Source: Bacteriovorax stolpii (lineage in GTDB: Bacteria > Bdellovibrionota > Bacteriovoracia > Bacteriovoracales > Bacteriovoracaceae). From it: a stretch of DNA of 32,077 nucleotides. Under the pieces are notes generated by a model. The model did not search any database. It saw nothing but the letters and a program-made list of their open reading frames with translations, and was not told the origin of the DNA. The position numbers and the translations under genes were made by a program. Below are positions 23,332-31,614 of this stretch, one piece after another (the first letter of the stretch is position 1; every line of letters starts with the position of its first letter). The DNA lies in NCBI GenBank assembly GCA_945862475.1, contig CAMAYW010000002.1, forward strand, positions 1 to 32,077, given 5' to 3'.

Positions 23332-24039
23332 ATGATGAAATCGTTGACTATCTATTCAAGACTAAAAGTGTCGGATTTGGATCTCCTTGTAGAGGATTTC
23401 AAAATAAGATTCGATCAAGAGTTAAAAGATTCCTTCTCCGATGAAGAATTAAAATTGATGGAACCCAAAATAGATTCAATTGCAGCCATTTATGTTCAAC
23501 CAATAATAAGCGAGTTGGCCTTTGATGATTTCTATTTTAATCCTAAAGATGAGAATGCACTTCGAGAGTTTTTTGATCAGTGTCAGAGTGCAATTGTGTT
23601 TGAGAATATGCCATTTTTAGAATCAAATATTTTTCAAGTCTCCTACCTGCAAGAGCTTTTAGGACTCTTTGAAGAGGGACTGATTGATAGAGGAGGGATA
23701 TCAAATTTGATTTTTAAAAGTGAATTTATGAATGAAATCAAAAATTATAAAGGGATTGATACTCTTTTAGTGAATAATAGGATTATCGAACGTCCGTCAA
23801 AGACAGCTCTTCCTGTTGATCCCATTGATTTTTTAGTTCAAGATGTATATGCCGAGCTCCTTAGATTAAGAGATCAAAATATAAATCCAGCGGAACTACC
23901 TCCCAAAGTTCAAAAGATTTTACAAGCCATTAAAGACGAAAAATTAGATCCTCAAACTTTATTCTCTAAAACTGGTTTAAATCCAAAAGATTTTGATGAT
24001 GGTTTAGAAAAATTAAAATTTTGGCTAAAGAGAAAGTGA
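23332..24039 (+). CDS. Acidic helical protein of unknown function
   Basis: 235 aa, no signal peptide or membrane segment, acidic and mostly helical. The first 190 residues carry many short helices (LDLLVEDFKIRFDQELKDSF region); the C-terminus has LPPKVQKILQAIKDEKLDP and ends in a basic LKFWLKRK. It starts at tandem ATGs with only a weak ribosome binding site. It is divergent from the His/Asp-rich membrane protein (73 bp between starts), so the pair may be co-regulated with the AAA+/beta-helix cluster. No family recognised. The 3' end overlaps the convergent thioredoxin-fold gene by 15 bp. Confidence 0.7.
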   Translation: MMKSLTIYSRLKVSDLDLLVEDFKIRFDQELKDSFSDEELKLMEPKIDSIAAIYVQPIISELAFDDFYFNPKDENALREFFDQCQSAIVFENMPFLESNIFQVSYLQELLGLFEEGLIDRGGISNLIFKSEFMNEIKNYKGIDTLLVNNRIIERPSKTALPVDPIDFLVQDVYAELLRLRDQNINPAELPPKVQKILQAIKDEKLDPQTLFSKTGLNPKDFDDGLEKLKFWLKRK

Positions 24040-24579
24040 AAGGTTTGAATTCTCTAAATCGTCTTCTATGATCTCACGCAAATGATCAAAGTGAACGAGA
24101 CCAGTTAGAGTGTGATTATTAATGAAAATTGTAGGTGTTTTTTTTACCCCACTCACATTAGCTTCTTGAATATATTTTTCAACAATAGTTGAAATCTTTG
24201 GATCTTCTAAATCGTAAAGGAAGGTTTTAATATCTAGTCCTACATGTCTCGCGATATTGAAAATATTTTCTGTATTTAGCTCTGCATGAGTATCCATTAA
24301 AGCCTTGTGCATATCCCAGAACCGTCCTTGAAGATGAGCAGCCTCGGCGGCCATGGAAGCTGCGAATGCGTGACGATGTCTTCTTTTATTTGGGAAGTGC
24401 CTAAAGGCAAAACAAATTTCAAATGAAAAATAACTTATGATTTTATCTAAAATGACCTGATTCTGTTTTGTGTAAGGACATTCGTAACTTCCATATTCAA
24501 CGAGACTAATCCGAGAACCAATCTTCCCTAAGAAGTGATCACTGATGGAAATCGCATTCTTTAGACTATAACCGTTCAT
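24025..24579 (-). CDS. DsbA-like thioredoxin-fold protein with a single active-site Cys
   Basis: 184 aa from the ATG at 24579, chosen for the strong TGAGGAGGT upstream; an earlier in-frame ATG at 24609 has no such support. The fold is that of DsbA-family (Thioredoxin_4) proteins: active-site strand VEYGSYECPYTKQ, helical insertion (FAASMAAEAAHLQGRFWDMH region) and cis-Pro loop KKTPTIFIN. The usual CxxC is CPYT (C34), so the resolving cysteine is lost and there is no signal peptide, implying a cytoplasmic, glutathione- or peroxide-type reaction rather than disulfide formation. The closest relatives I can name are the domains fused to some NhaA antiporters. The start lies inside the 3' end of ftsH, overlapping it by 14 bp. 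Confidence 0.87.
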   Translation of the reverse strand: MNGYSLKNAISISDHFLGKIGSRISLVEYGSYECPYTKQNQVILDKIISYFSFEICFAFRHFPNKRRHRHAFAASMAAEAAHLQGRFWDMHKALMDTHAELNTENIFNIARHVGLDIKTFLYDLEDPKISTIVEKYIQEANVSGVKKTPTIFINNHTLTGLVHFDHLREIIEDDLENSNLSLSL

Positions 24580-26428
24580 GATGAACCTCCTCAAAAGGTT
24601 TTCTCGCACCCTTAATTTTTTTAAAAAAGATATTTAATTCATCTTCTCCAAGTGTTTCTTTCTCGATGAGTGTTTCTGAGGCTTCGACAAGAAGATGTTT
24701 CTCTTCTTTTAAAAATTGAAAGGCTTTTTCATAAGCTTCCATGACTTCATTTTTTATATAATGATCAATCTCTCTAGCGGTTTCTTCCGAATATGTTTGC
24801 CGATTCATTGAATTTTGAATTTCTAAGAAATCATTTGATGTATCTGAAAATGTGACAAATCCTATTTCAGTAGACATCCCAAATCTCATGACCATCTCTC
24901 TTGCAATTGTTGTCGCTTTTTCAAGATCATCTGATGCTCCTGTGCTTAATTTTTTAAAAATAAGCATTTCAGAAGCTCTACCCGCGAGAAGAACTGCCAT
25001 TTTGTTTTGTAATTCTTCTTTTGTGAGAAGGTATCTATCCTCGGTAGGGTTCTGAATCGTGTATCCCATCGCGCCAATACCGTGAGGAATGATTGAGACT
25101 TTATGGATTTTATCTTCTTTGTTGAATTGAAAACCTACTAAGGCATGGCCCATTTCATGATAAGAGACAATTTCTTTTTCCATGGGACTTAAAATTTTAC
25201 TTTTCTTTTCAATACCCGCAACAATTCTTTCCATCGCTCTTGTAAAGTGATCCATTGTCACAGATGATGAATTTTCTCTTGTTGCAATCAAAGCTGCTTC
25301 ATTCACGAGATTTGCAAGATCTGCTCCTGTAAAACCTGGTGTAAGACCAGCAACTGTATCAATATCCAAATGAGGTTCAGTCTTTATTTTTTTCGAATGA
25401 ATATTAAGTATGTCTCTTCTTCCTTTTCGATCTGGTTTATCTATAACGACTTGTCTGTCGAATCGTCCGGCCCTTAACAATGCTGGATCTATCATTTCTG
25501 GTCTGTTTGTGGCAGCAAGAATGATTATGCCTCCTTGGGTATCAAAACCATCCATTTCAACAAGAAGCTGATTCAATGTCTGTTCTTTTTCATCATTGCC
25601 ACCAATGAGATTTGAATGTCTGGTTTTTCCCATGGCATCTAATTCATCAATAAATATAATACAAGGAGCCGATTTTTTTGCCTGTTCAAATAAATCTCTT
25701 ACCCTTGCTGCTCCAACACCGACAAACATTTCTACAAATTCTGCTCCATTTGTAGAGTAAAAAGGAACACCTGCTTCACCTGCAATGGCCTTCGCGATTA
25801 ACGTTTTTCCTGTGCCAGGCGGCCCTACAAGTAAAACACCTTTGGGCATCTTTCCACCGAGGCTTTTAATTCTTTCTGTATTTTTTAAAAAATCAATAAC
25901 CTCTCTTAATTCCTCTAATGCTTCATCTGCTCCCGCAACATCTTTGAATGTTATTTTGGTATCATTTTGTACGTAAATTTTTGCACGACTTTTTCCGATT
26001 GATAAAAATGACCCGCCACTGCCGCCTCCCACACTTTTGATACCCCTTCTCATGATGTAATACCAAAATCCAATAAAAATGAGAGTTGGTAGAATAAAAA
26101 GTGCAAAATTTGTAAGAAAAGAAGATGACCCTAAATTTTCATAGGGTATTCCATATTGATCTAATACGTCTGAAAATTCGCTTTCAACTTGAGTCGTTGT
26201 AAATCCTTTCTTACCATTTATTTCTTTAGTGAATTCCCCAAAAATGTCTTCTCCACGAATTTTTATATTTTTAATGTTTCCAGCCTCTAAGTGCTTTTTA
26301 AATTCGCTGAATGGAATGTTTCCCATGGATTTGCTTTCCATGCAGGCCCGTAGACCCAAAACCATGATAATGGCGAGGGCAATTTGATAAAAATAGAGGC
26401 TGAATTTTTTTTCTCGGTTCGTTTCCAT
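24566..26428 (-). CDS. ftsH: ATP-dependent zinc metalloprotease FtsH
   Basis: About 620 aa from the ATG at 26428 ([10 protein letters not shown]); an in-frame ATG 21 bp earlier is possible and neither has a clear ribosome binding site. Two membrane helices (about 10-30 and 106-127) flank a short periplasmic domain. Then the AAA+ module: Walker A GPPGTGKT, pore loop MFVGVG, Walker [10 protein letters not shown], and second region of homology [20 protein letters not shown], arginine fingers intact. The protease has the zinc site HEMGH and third ligand in [10 protein letters not shown]. It degrades membrane and short-lived cytoplasmic proteins. The last codons carry the ribosome binding site of the thioredoxin-fold gene. 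Confidence 0.95.
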   Translation of the reverse strand: METNREKKFSLYFYQIALAIIMVLGLRACMESKSMGNIPFSEFKKHLEAGNIKNIKIRGEDIFGEFTKEINGKKGFTTTQVESEFSDVLDQYGIPYENLGSSSFLTNFALFILPTLIFIGFWYYIMRRGIKSVGGGSGGSFLSIGKSRAKIYVQNDTKITFKDVAGADEALEELREVIDFLKNTERIKSLGGKMPKGVLLVGPPGTGKTLIAKAIAGEAGVPFYSTNGAEFVEMFVGVGAARVRDLFEQAKKSAPCIIFIDELDAMGKTRHSNLIGGNDEKEQTLNQLLVEMDGFDTQGGIIILAATNRPEMIDPALLRAGRFDRQVVIDKPDRKGRRDILNIHSKKIKTEPHLDIDTVAGLTPGFTGADLANLVNEAALIATRENSSSVTMDHFTRAMERIVAGIEKKSKILSPMEKEIVSYHEMGHALVGFQFNKEDKIHKVSIIPHGIGAMGYTIQNPTEDRYLLTKEELQNKMAVLLAGRASEMLIFKKLSTGASDDLEKATTIAREMVMRFGMSTEIGFVTFSDTSNDFLEIQNSMNRQTYSEETAREIDHYIKNEVMEAYEKAFQFLKEEKHLLVEASETLIEKETLGEDELNIFFKKIKGARKPFEEVHHERL

Positions 26429-26496
26429 GAAGAGAGCATACACTCTCATAGACTGGACTGCATGGAGCTGGACATATTAACTGAATTTAAACGGTC

Positions 26497-26835
26497 TTAA
26501 GGAGTGCAGCGAAAGTCTAATATATAGTTTCTGTTCCAAACACTAAGTTCAACATAAGAGTCTTCACTGTTGAGTTTTCCAGTAGCGTAAGTTCGGGATG
26601 GCTCTTCGACATTGAGCGATTGAATTTCGATGAGATGACCCCCCTTAGATGAAACCATAAATTTGAATCCCTCAAACTCACCAATGACCTTTTCTTTATC
26701 TGTTTGTTTCAAGTTCACCTCAGTCTCCATGACTTTATCTAGGTTATGAAGTGCCGTGCACTTAAGTTTAAGGTCATCTGAGGCCATTAAATGGGAGGTG
26801 GCGAAAATAGTTGTCAGTATTAAAACGGTTTTCAT
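26497..26835 (-). CDS. Small secreted protein of unknown function
   Basis: 112 aa from the ATG at 26835 (MKTVLILTTIFATSHLMA signal peptide); an upstream in-frame ATG at 26850 would add five residues and spoil the signal. The mature part (about 94 aa) starts SDDLKLKCTALH and ends LDFRCTP, so two cysteines near the ends could form a single disulfide closing a small beta-barrel. The alternating strands (EKVIGEFEGFKFMVSS, then YILDFRC) support that. No family recognised. It sits about 70 bp upstream of ftsH on the same strand, possibly under its own promoter, and is probably periplasmic. Confidence 0.72.
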   Translation of the reverse strand: MKTVLILTTIFATSHLMASDDLKLKCTALHNLDKVMETEVNLKQTDKEKVIGEFEGFKFMVSSKGGHLIEIQSLNVEEPSRTYATGKLNSEDSYVELSVWNRNYILDFRCTP

Positions 26836-26970
26836 ATCTATCCAGTTCATTTTGGAGTCGTTTATTTGGCCATCATATCGTCAACAGGTGCCTCTCGGCT
26901 ACGGCCTTATTCCTGAGTGGCAAGATCGGGATCTAAGTTAAAATGGCATAGAACCGAATAGAAACAAAAT

Positions 26971-29475
26971 ATGTCCGCAAATCTTGTCGCGACCTTATTC
27001 ATGCTCTTTATTTTTCTTGGGTGTCAGCCCAAGAAAGTGGATATTTTGACTGTCAACTCTGTGAATGATCCCTCTGCTTATGACAATACTCCTTTTGCTT
27101 ATGACATAACACCACAAAATATTAATGAGGACACGGAGACTGATTGGATCTATTTAAATTACTCAGATCCAGATAATGATCAGATTACTGATTGTCATAT
27201 TTCAAACCGTCATTACCTGATAATCACTCAAAACTGTACTTGTTCAGCTGGAATTTGCAAAGTTAAGTTGAAGCCATCATCTAATTATTTTGGTCCCGTT
27301 TCTTTTGACTATTCTGTTACTGCGAATAATCTCACATCTCCTTTGGCACATGCCTCATTTACTGTACTCGCTGCTCAGGATTTTCCAGTTGCATACGATT
27401 TAAATATTTCGATGATTGAAAATAAAGCAACTGTATCAAGTAGTTATGTTTCAGAAGGGACTCTCTCAAAACCTCATCTATCAGGTTATGATCCAGATGG
27501 GGATGTGGTGACTTGTGAAGTTGTTTCGCCTCCAACAAATCACTCTTCATATCTAATTAATCCTAACTGTTCATTTAATTACACTCCTGTCGTTGATTAT
27601 GACGGACTTGATTCTTTTACTTTTAGAGTGAAAGACCCTCAAGGAAATTATTCGGCTCCTAAAACAGTTAAGATCGATATCAAAAAGTATAATGAAGCAC
27701 CCATTGCAAACGCAGCGAGTTTGACGACTTATTCAAATAAACCACTTCCTATTACGCTTACTGGATCAGACCCAAATGGAGATCAACTCATTTTCTATAT
27801 TGTAAGTCAGCCAACTAACGGAACTCTTTATGGAACCGGTGCAAACATTTTATATTCACCGAACATAAATTATTTTGGAACTGATTCATTTACATTCATG
27901 GTTTCAGATATTTTTCTGAATTCTGTACCTGTTACAGTTTCTATAAATGTGCTTAAATCAACTCTCTATCTCTCCCCAGCTGGAAGTGACATCACTGGAA
28001 TCATTAGCGATCCAACTAAACCTTTTCAAACCGCACAGGGAGCAGTGAATGCTGCCATTGCCTTTGCACCAAACTTATTTAAACCTCTGGTTATTGAAGT
28101 TTCGCCAGGTACGTATGGCAACATTCTTTTAAATACCCACTTCGGGAGCAACGTGACTTGGGTGGGTGCAACTGGTGCTACTCCACTCAATACGATTTTT
28201 GGAAATATTGTTGCTGATGGTACTAATGGAGCAGATGGCACGGCCACAGTTGGGGACTGGAATGGAAAAAATGGTACTGATGGCCGAACCATTACTTTTG
28301 AGACTGATTTTTCGATGACGTTTGGAAACGTAAATGCCAATGGTGGTAAAGGTGGCAATCATTTTCCTGATCCTATTGGCCTGACTTCATACCCAGGTAT
28401 TGGAGGAAAAGGTGGCGCCATTACTCTGAAAGGAAATTTTGGTGCTGTAAATGCCATCGGTGGAAAAGGCCATGGAAGTTCTCTCGGAGGTATTATTCAA
28501 CTCTTAGGTAATTCAAAGGCAACGTCAATTGATGCAAGTGCTGGTCAAGAGGATCTTTGTAAAGTTGCTGTCTCTTGTGTCACAGCTGTGGATTCAAGTG
28601 CAGGAGGGATCGTTTATACAGATCCGGGATCAACAGTGACTGGATCGGTGATCTCAAAAGGTGGCGCTAATAATGGAGTCGTTGCAACTCAGAGACTCGC
28701 TGGAAAGGGCGGAGATATAAGAATCTATGGAACTGTCACCGGTATCTTAGAGGCCAATGGGGGAGATACAGTGGATTCCAAGGTTGGAGCTGGTGGAACA
28801 ATAACAATTTATCCAACTGGTAATGTTAGTGGGCCATCTATTTCTGCCTTAGCTGGAACAGGAACTGGTTCGCCGCTAGGAAATCTTGGTGGGATAATTA
28901 ATGTTTTTGGTTCTGCCACACATCTTTATATTTACTCAGGTCCATACTTACAGAGCTTTGCAGGTAAAGCGAACATTTACGGTACAGTTAATAATATTTC
29001 TGGAATGGGATATGGGTCGTATTGTACCCATGGAAATGCTGCAACTGTTTATATTTTACAAACTGGGATCGTCACTGGAAATGTGAACTTAACCGGGGGA
29101 GATGGGGCCTGTACTCCATCGACGGCGGGTTTTCTTGATATCGCAGGTAAAGTTCTCAATTCAGCGATCTTAGTTGGAGCTCAAAAAGCCATAACTCATC
29201 TTTGGCCAAATGCCGGTAAAGGTGGGGAAGTTAAAGTTTATAGCACTGGAGAAGTTAACAATATATCTGTGAAAGGTGGGAGCTCAGATCCAACTACAGG
29301 TGTTCCAGGAGGCGATGGTGGTAAAGTGAGCCTGGAGATGGGAGCAAAGATTAATTCCGTCACAGTTAATGCAGGCACCACGAATGCCGCACTTGTACCA
29401 ATGTTTATCGATATAGATGGAGGAACTGGAGATACCGGTAACGGTGCTCCTGGTACTATCACTTTCATACCATGA
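26971..29475 (+). CDS. Large lipoprotein: cadherin-like repeats plus Gly-rich beta-helix
   Basis: 834 aa. The signal peptide ends in lipobox FLGC with lipidated C18, followed by QPKK, so it is likely outer-membrane or surface anchored. Residues about 35-330 hold three cadherin/Big_9-like repeats, each with SDPDNDQITD, YDPDGDVVTC or SDPNGDQLIF calcium-site motifs and a closing Y-F-G-x-D-S-F-T-F strand. From about 335 a right-handed beta-helix begins with VSPGTYGNILL and continues to the end as Gly/Asn-rich turns (NANGGKGG, NAIGGKGHG). No enzyme motif is seen; surface adhesion or matrix binding is the likely role. The stop overlaps the oxidoreductase start (ATGA). No clear ribosome binding site precedes the ATG. 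Confidence 0.85.
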   Translation: MSANLVATLFMLFIFLGCQPKKVDILTVNSVNDPSAYDNTPFAYDITPQNINEDTETDWIYLNYSDPDNDQITDCHISNRHYLIITQNCTCSAGICKVKLKPSSNYFGPVSFDYSVTANNLTSPLAHASFTVLAAQDFPVAYDLNISMIENKATVSSSYVSEGTLSKPHLSGYDPDGDVVTCEVVSPPTNHSSYLINPNCSFNYTPVVDYDGLDSFTFRVKDPQGNYSAPKTVKIDIKKYNEAPIANAASLTTYSNKPLPITLTGSDPNGDQLIFYIVSQPTNGTLYGTGANILYSPNINYFGTDSFTFMVSDIFLNSVPVTVSINVLKSTLYLSPAGSDITGIISDPTKPFQTAQGAVNAAIAFAPNLFKPLVIEVSPGTYGNILLNTHFGSNVTWVGATGATPLNTIFGNIVADGTNGADGTATVGDWNGKNGTDGRTITFETDFSMTFGNVNANGGKGGNHFPDPIGLTSYPGIGGKGGAITLKGNFGAVNAIGGKGHGSSLGGIIQLLGNSKATSIDASAGQEDLCKVAVSCVTAVDSSAGGIVYTDPGSTVTGSVISKGGANNGVVATQRLAGKGGDIRIYGTVTGILEANGGDTVDSKVGAGGTITIYPTGNVSGPSISALAGTGTGSPLGNLGGIINVFGSATHLYIYSGPYLQSFAGKANIYGTVNNISGMGYGSYCTHGNAATVYILQTGIVTGNVNLTGGDGACTPSTAGFLDIAGKVLNSAILVGAQKAITHLWPNAGKGGEVKVYSTGEVNNISVKGGSSDPTTGVPGGDGGKVSLEMGAKINSVTVNAGTTNAALVPMFIDIDGGTGDTGNGAPGTITFIP

Positions 29476-30503
29476 AAAAAATCGTCATTGATAAAGCTGG
29501 TGATTATCGCCAATTAAAAATTAAGACATTTCCTGATCTCACTCCAGATGAAAATGAAATAGTCGTCGAAACAAAGGCCATTGGAATTAACTATGCAGAT
29601 ATCATTGTCCGTTGGGGTTTGTATGAATCAGCAAAACAAATGGTTGGCTGGCCCATAACACCAGGTTTTGAATTTTCTGGCGTTGTTAAAGCAGTGGGAT
29701 CAAAAGTCACAAAATTTAAAATAGGAGATAAAGTCCTCGGTGTCTCTTTGTTTAATTCATATGCAACTGAAGTAAAAGTCACAGAAGATTATCTCTATCT
29801 ACTCCCACATAAAATGTCCTTTGAAGAAGGAGCTGCTTTTCCAGCGGTTTTTTTAACTGCGTACCACGCTCTCTTTCAAATTGTTGTCGTAAGACCTGGT
29901 ATGATCGCCCTGATTCATTCGGCAGCTGGAGGAGTTGGAAGCTCCCTTGTACAGTTATGTAAAATATTTGGTATTCACTCAATAGGTGTTGTGGGTTCAT
30001 CTCACAAGGTTGATTTTGTTAAAGAGCTTGGATGTGACTTTGTTATTGATAAATCGAAAGAGGTTTTGTGGGAAAAAGTAAAATCATTTGCTCCCAATGG
30101 GGTAGACCTCGCTTATGATGCCAATGGAGTTGAAACGTTAAAAGAAAGTTATAATCATCTCGCACCATGCGGAAAATTGTTTTTTTATGGCGCTCACTCC
30201 ATGTTTCCAAAGACTGGAGGCAAAGTTAATTGGGCAAAACTCGTAAAAGACTACCTTCGAACTCCAAGTTTTAATCCCTTGAATATGTCACATCTCAATC
30301 GGAGTTTAATCACTTTTAACCTCTCATTTCTATTTGATAAAAGAGAGATTTTTAGCGAAGCTATGGAAAATCTCCTCAAATGGTACGATGAGGGGAAGTT
30401 AAAGGTTTCGGCCGTAAAAAGTTATTCTTTTAATGATGTTGCAAGTGCTCATAAAGAATTAGAGTCAGGGAAAAGTGTCGGAAAAATAATTTTAATACCA
30501 TAG
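29472..30503 (+). CDS. Zinc-independent MDR oxidoreductase, VAT1/quinone-reductase-like
   Basis: 343 aa. GroES-like N-domain (ITPGFEFSGVVKAVGS) followed by a Rossmann domain with nucleotide loop HSAAGGVGSSLVQL (about 148-162). The catalytic and structural zinc ligands of alcohol dehydrogenases are absent, as in NADPH:quinone oxidoreductases. The insertion YGAHSMFPKTGGKVNWAKLVKDY and NMSHLNRS region resembles VAT1-type members of the family. The C-terminus ends SGKSVGKIILIP, typical. It probably reduces quinones or enones with NADPH in the cytoplasm. Overlap with the lipoprotein stop makes it translationally coupled to a surface protein, an odd pairing. Confidence 0.88.
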   Translation: MKKIVIDKAGDYRQLKIKTFPDLTPDENEIVVETKAIGINYADIIVRWGLYESAKQMVGWPITPGFEFSGVVKAVGSKVTKFKIGDKVLGVSLFNSYATEVKVTEDYLYLLPHKMSFEEGAAFPAVFLTAYHALFQIVVVRPGMIALIHSAAGGVGSSLVQLCKIFGIHSIGVVGSSHKVDFVKELGCDFVIDKSKEVLWEKVKSFAPNGVDLAYDANGVETLKESYNHLAPCGKLFFYGAHSMFPKTGGKVNWAKLVKDYLRTPSFNPLNMSHLNRSLITFNLSFLFDKREIFSEAMENLLKWYDEGKLKVSAVKSYSFNDVASAHKELESGKSVGKIILIP

Positions 30504-30510
30504 GGAAGGA

Positions 30511-30723
30511 ATGAGATTAGATCCAGGAACATTAAATCTTTTCATCAAAATGATCTCAGATGAATATAAACTAAGCCAGGAAGAGTTATCTATCATTTCA
30601 TCGAGATTGATGGCAGACGAAAGAGAATTTGAAAAGGTTTGGAAAAATTACAACAATAAATCGAGAAGAATTTCCGGTGGGGTTGATCCATTTAAGTTTA
30701 TCTTAAAAGAACTTGTGAGTTAA
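30511..30723 (+). CDS. Small acidic/basic helical protein, unknown
   Basis: 70 aa starting 7 bp after the oxidoreductase stop, with AGGGAAGGA directly before the ATG, so it is the third gene of that operon. It is predicted to be two or three helices (LNLFIKMISDEYKLSQEELSIISSR cited by position 9-33), followed by a basic patch (NNKSRRISGG). No family recognised. Its stop shares TTAA with the convergent propeller-like gene. Confidence 0.65.
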   Translation: MRLDPGTLNLFIKMISDEYKLSQEELSIISSRLMADEREFEKVWKNYNNKSRRISGGVDPFKFILKELVS

Positions 30724-31538
30724 AACTTCTCCACTGAGATATACAATTTAGATTCAATTGTTCTATTGTCTGAGTCCGTTACAATATAAAGGTAATCATC
30801 AACGATTGTTAGCCCCTCTGGTTTGAAATCAATTAGTAATGGATTTAATTTCTGAATGACTCCATCAAATCCCATGATTCCAAGATAAGCACCTTCAAAT
30901 TGCCCATCATGGTAAGTTGATTCAGACGCTTCACCCACTGATAAAAAGTAGATGCGGTCTTTATGTATCGTTGCATCCGTAAAACCAAGATTTATATTGT
31001 TATGAGAACCCAGATCGACAGGGGTGATTGTTGATTGATCAAGGTTATCCCTAATGAGGTCTTCAAGCTTTAAATCAATGATGGCATTAAATTTATTTGG
31101 CCCGTTTCCCCTCTGGAATAAGATAATATGATCTCCATTAATAACTGCTCCCTCTATATTTAGATCGGGGATATGCTTCGAAAGATATTGATAACTCTTT
31201 TTAAATGAAAGGGGTTTTATTTTAAAATCATCTAAATTGACCAACGCTCCTTGATCACGAGAAGAGGTAGAGCCAGATGGGATGAGTAAGAGGGAGTTTG
31301 AAAATAAAGCGAGGCATTCAAAATCGGGCTTCTCTTTTTTTCTTTTTGCAGGGTCCTCAGGCAATCTTTTTCCGCCAATTGCATGGTAAGCCGCTTTCTC
31401 AGTTAGATCTAATTGAAGAGAAATAATGCCCCTTTCATCATCTGAGACAACGTATAAGGTATTATTTGAATGCACAAGACCACTGGCAGCTGTAATAAAT
31501 GGATTCTTGAATGAAAATACTTCTTTAACTCTGATCAT
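30720..31538 (-). CDS. Beta-propeller-like protein of unknown function
   Basis: 272 aa, no signal peptide, so probably cytoplasmic. Repeated blade-like units can be seen: ASGLVHSNNTLYVVSDDERG near the N-terminus, ECLALFSNSLLLIPSGS, IEGAVINGDHIILFQRG, TDATIHKDRIYFLSVGEAS and PEGLTIVDDYLYIVTDSDN at the end. The pattern SGL-x-LYVVSDDE and EGLT at the last blade resembles phytase-like/DUF6929-type propellers, a tentative recall. No catalytic residues identified. An imperfect spacer with an inverted repeat lies just upstream. Confidence 0.7.
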   Translation of the reverse strand: MIRVKEVFSFKNPFITAASGLVHSNNTLYVVSDDERGIISLQLDLTEKAAYHAIGGKRLPEDPAKRKKEKPDFECLALFSNSLLLIPSGSTSSRDQGALVNLDDFKIKPLSFKKSYQYLSKHIPDLNIEGAVINGDHIILFQRGNGPNKFNAIIDLKLEDLIRDNLDQSTITPVDLGSHNNINLGFTDATIHKDRIYFLSVGEASESTYHDGQFEGAYLGIMGFDGVIQKLNPLLIDFKPEGLTIVDDYLYIVTDSDNRTIESKLYISVEKF

Positions 31539-31560
31539 AAAATCAACATTCCCCTTAAAA

Positions 31561-31583
31561 AGCTGTCAATAAACTAGACAGCT
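31561..31583. repeat. 7-bp inverted repeat, possible operator
   Basis: AGCTGTC (31561-31567), nine-base spacer, GACAGCT (31577-31583) lies in the 76-bp divergent gap between the propeller-like gene (start 31538) and the J-domain gene (start 31615). There is no T-run, so it is not a terminator; a regulator-binding dyad is a reasonable guess. Confidence 0.4.
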
Positions 31584-31614
31584 AATCACTTAACACTTTT
31601 TACCGATAGGGAGC

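Noticed and set aside
27359-29513. Several minus-strand frames under the large lipoprotein gene
   Set aside because: Pro/Ser/Ile-rich compositions mirror the Gly/Thr/Asn codons of the real gene on the plus strand.
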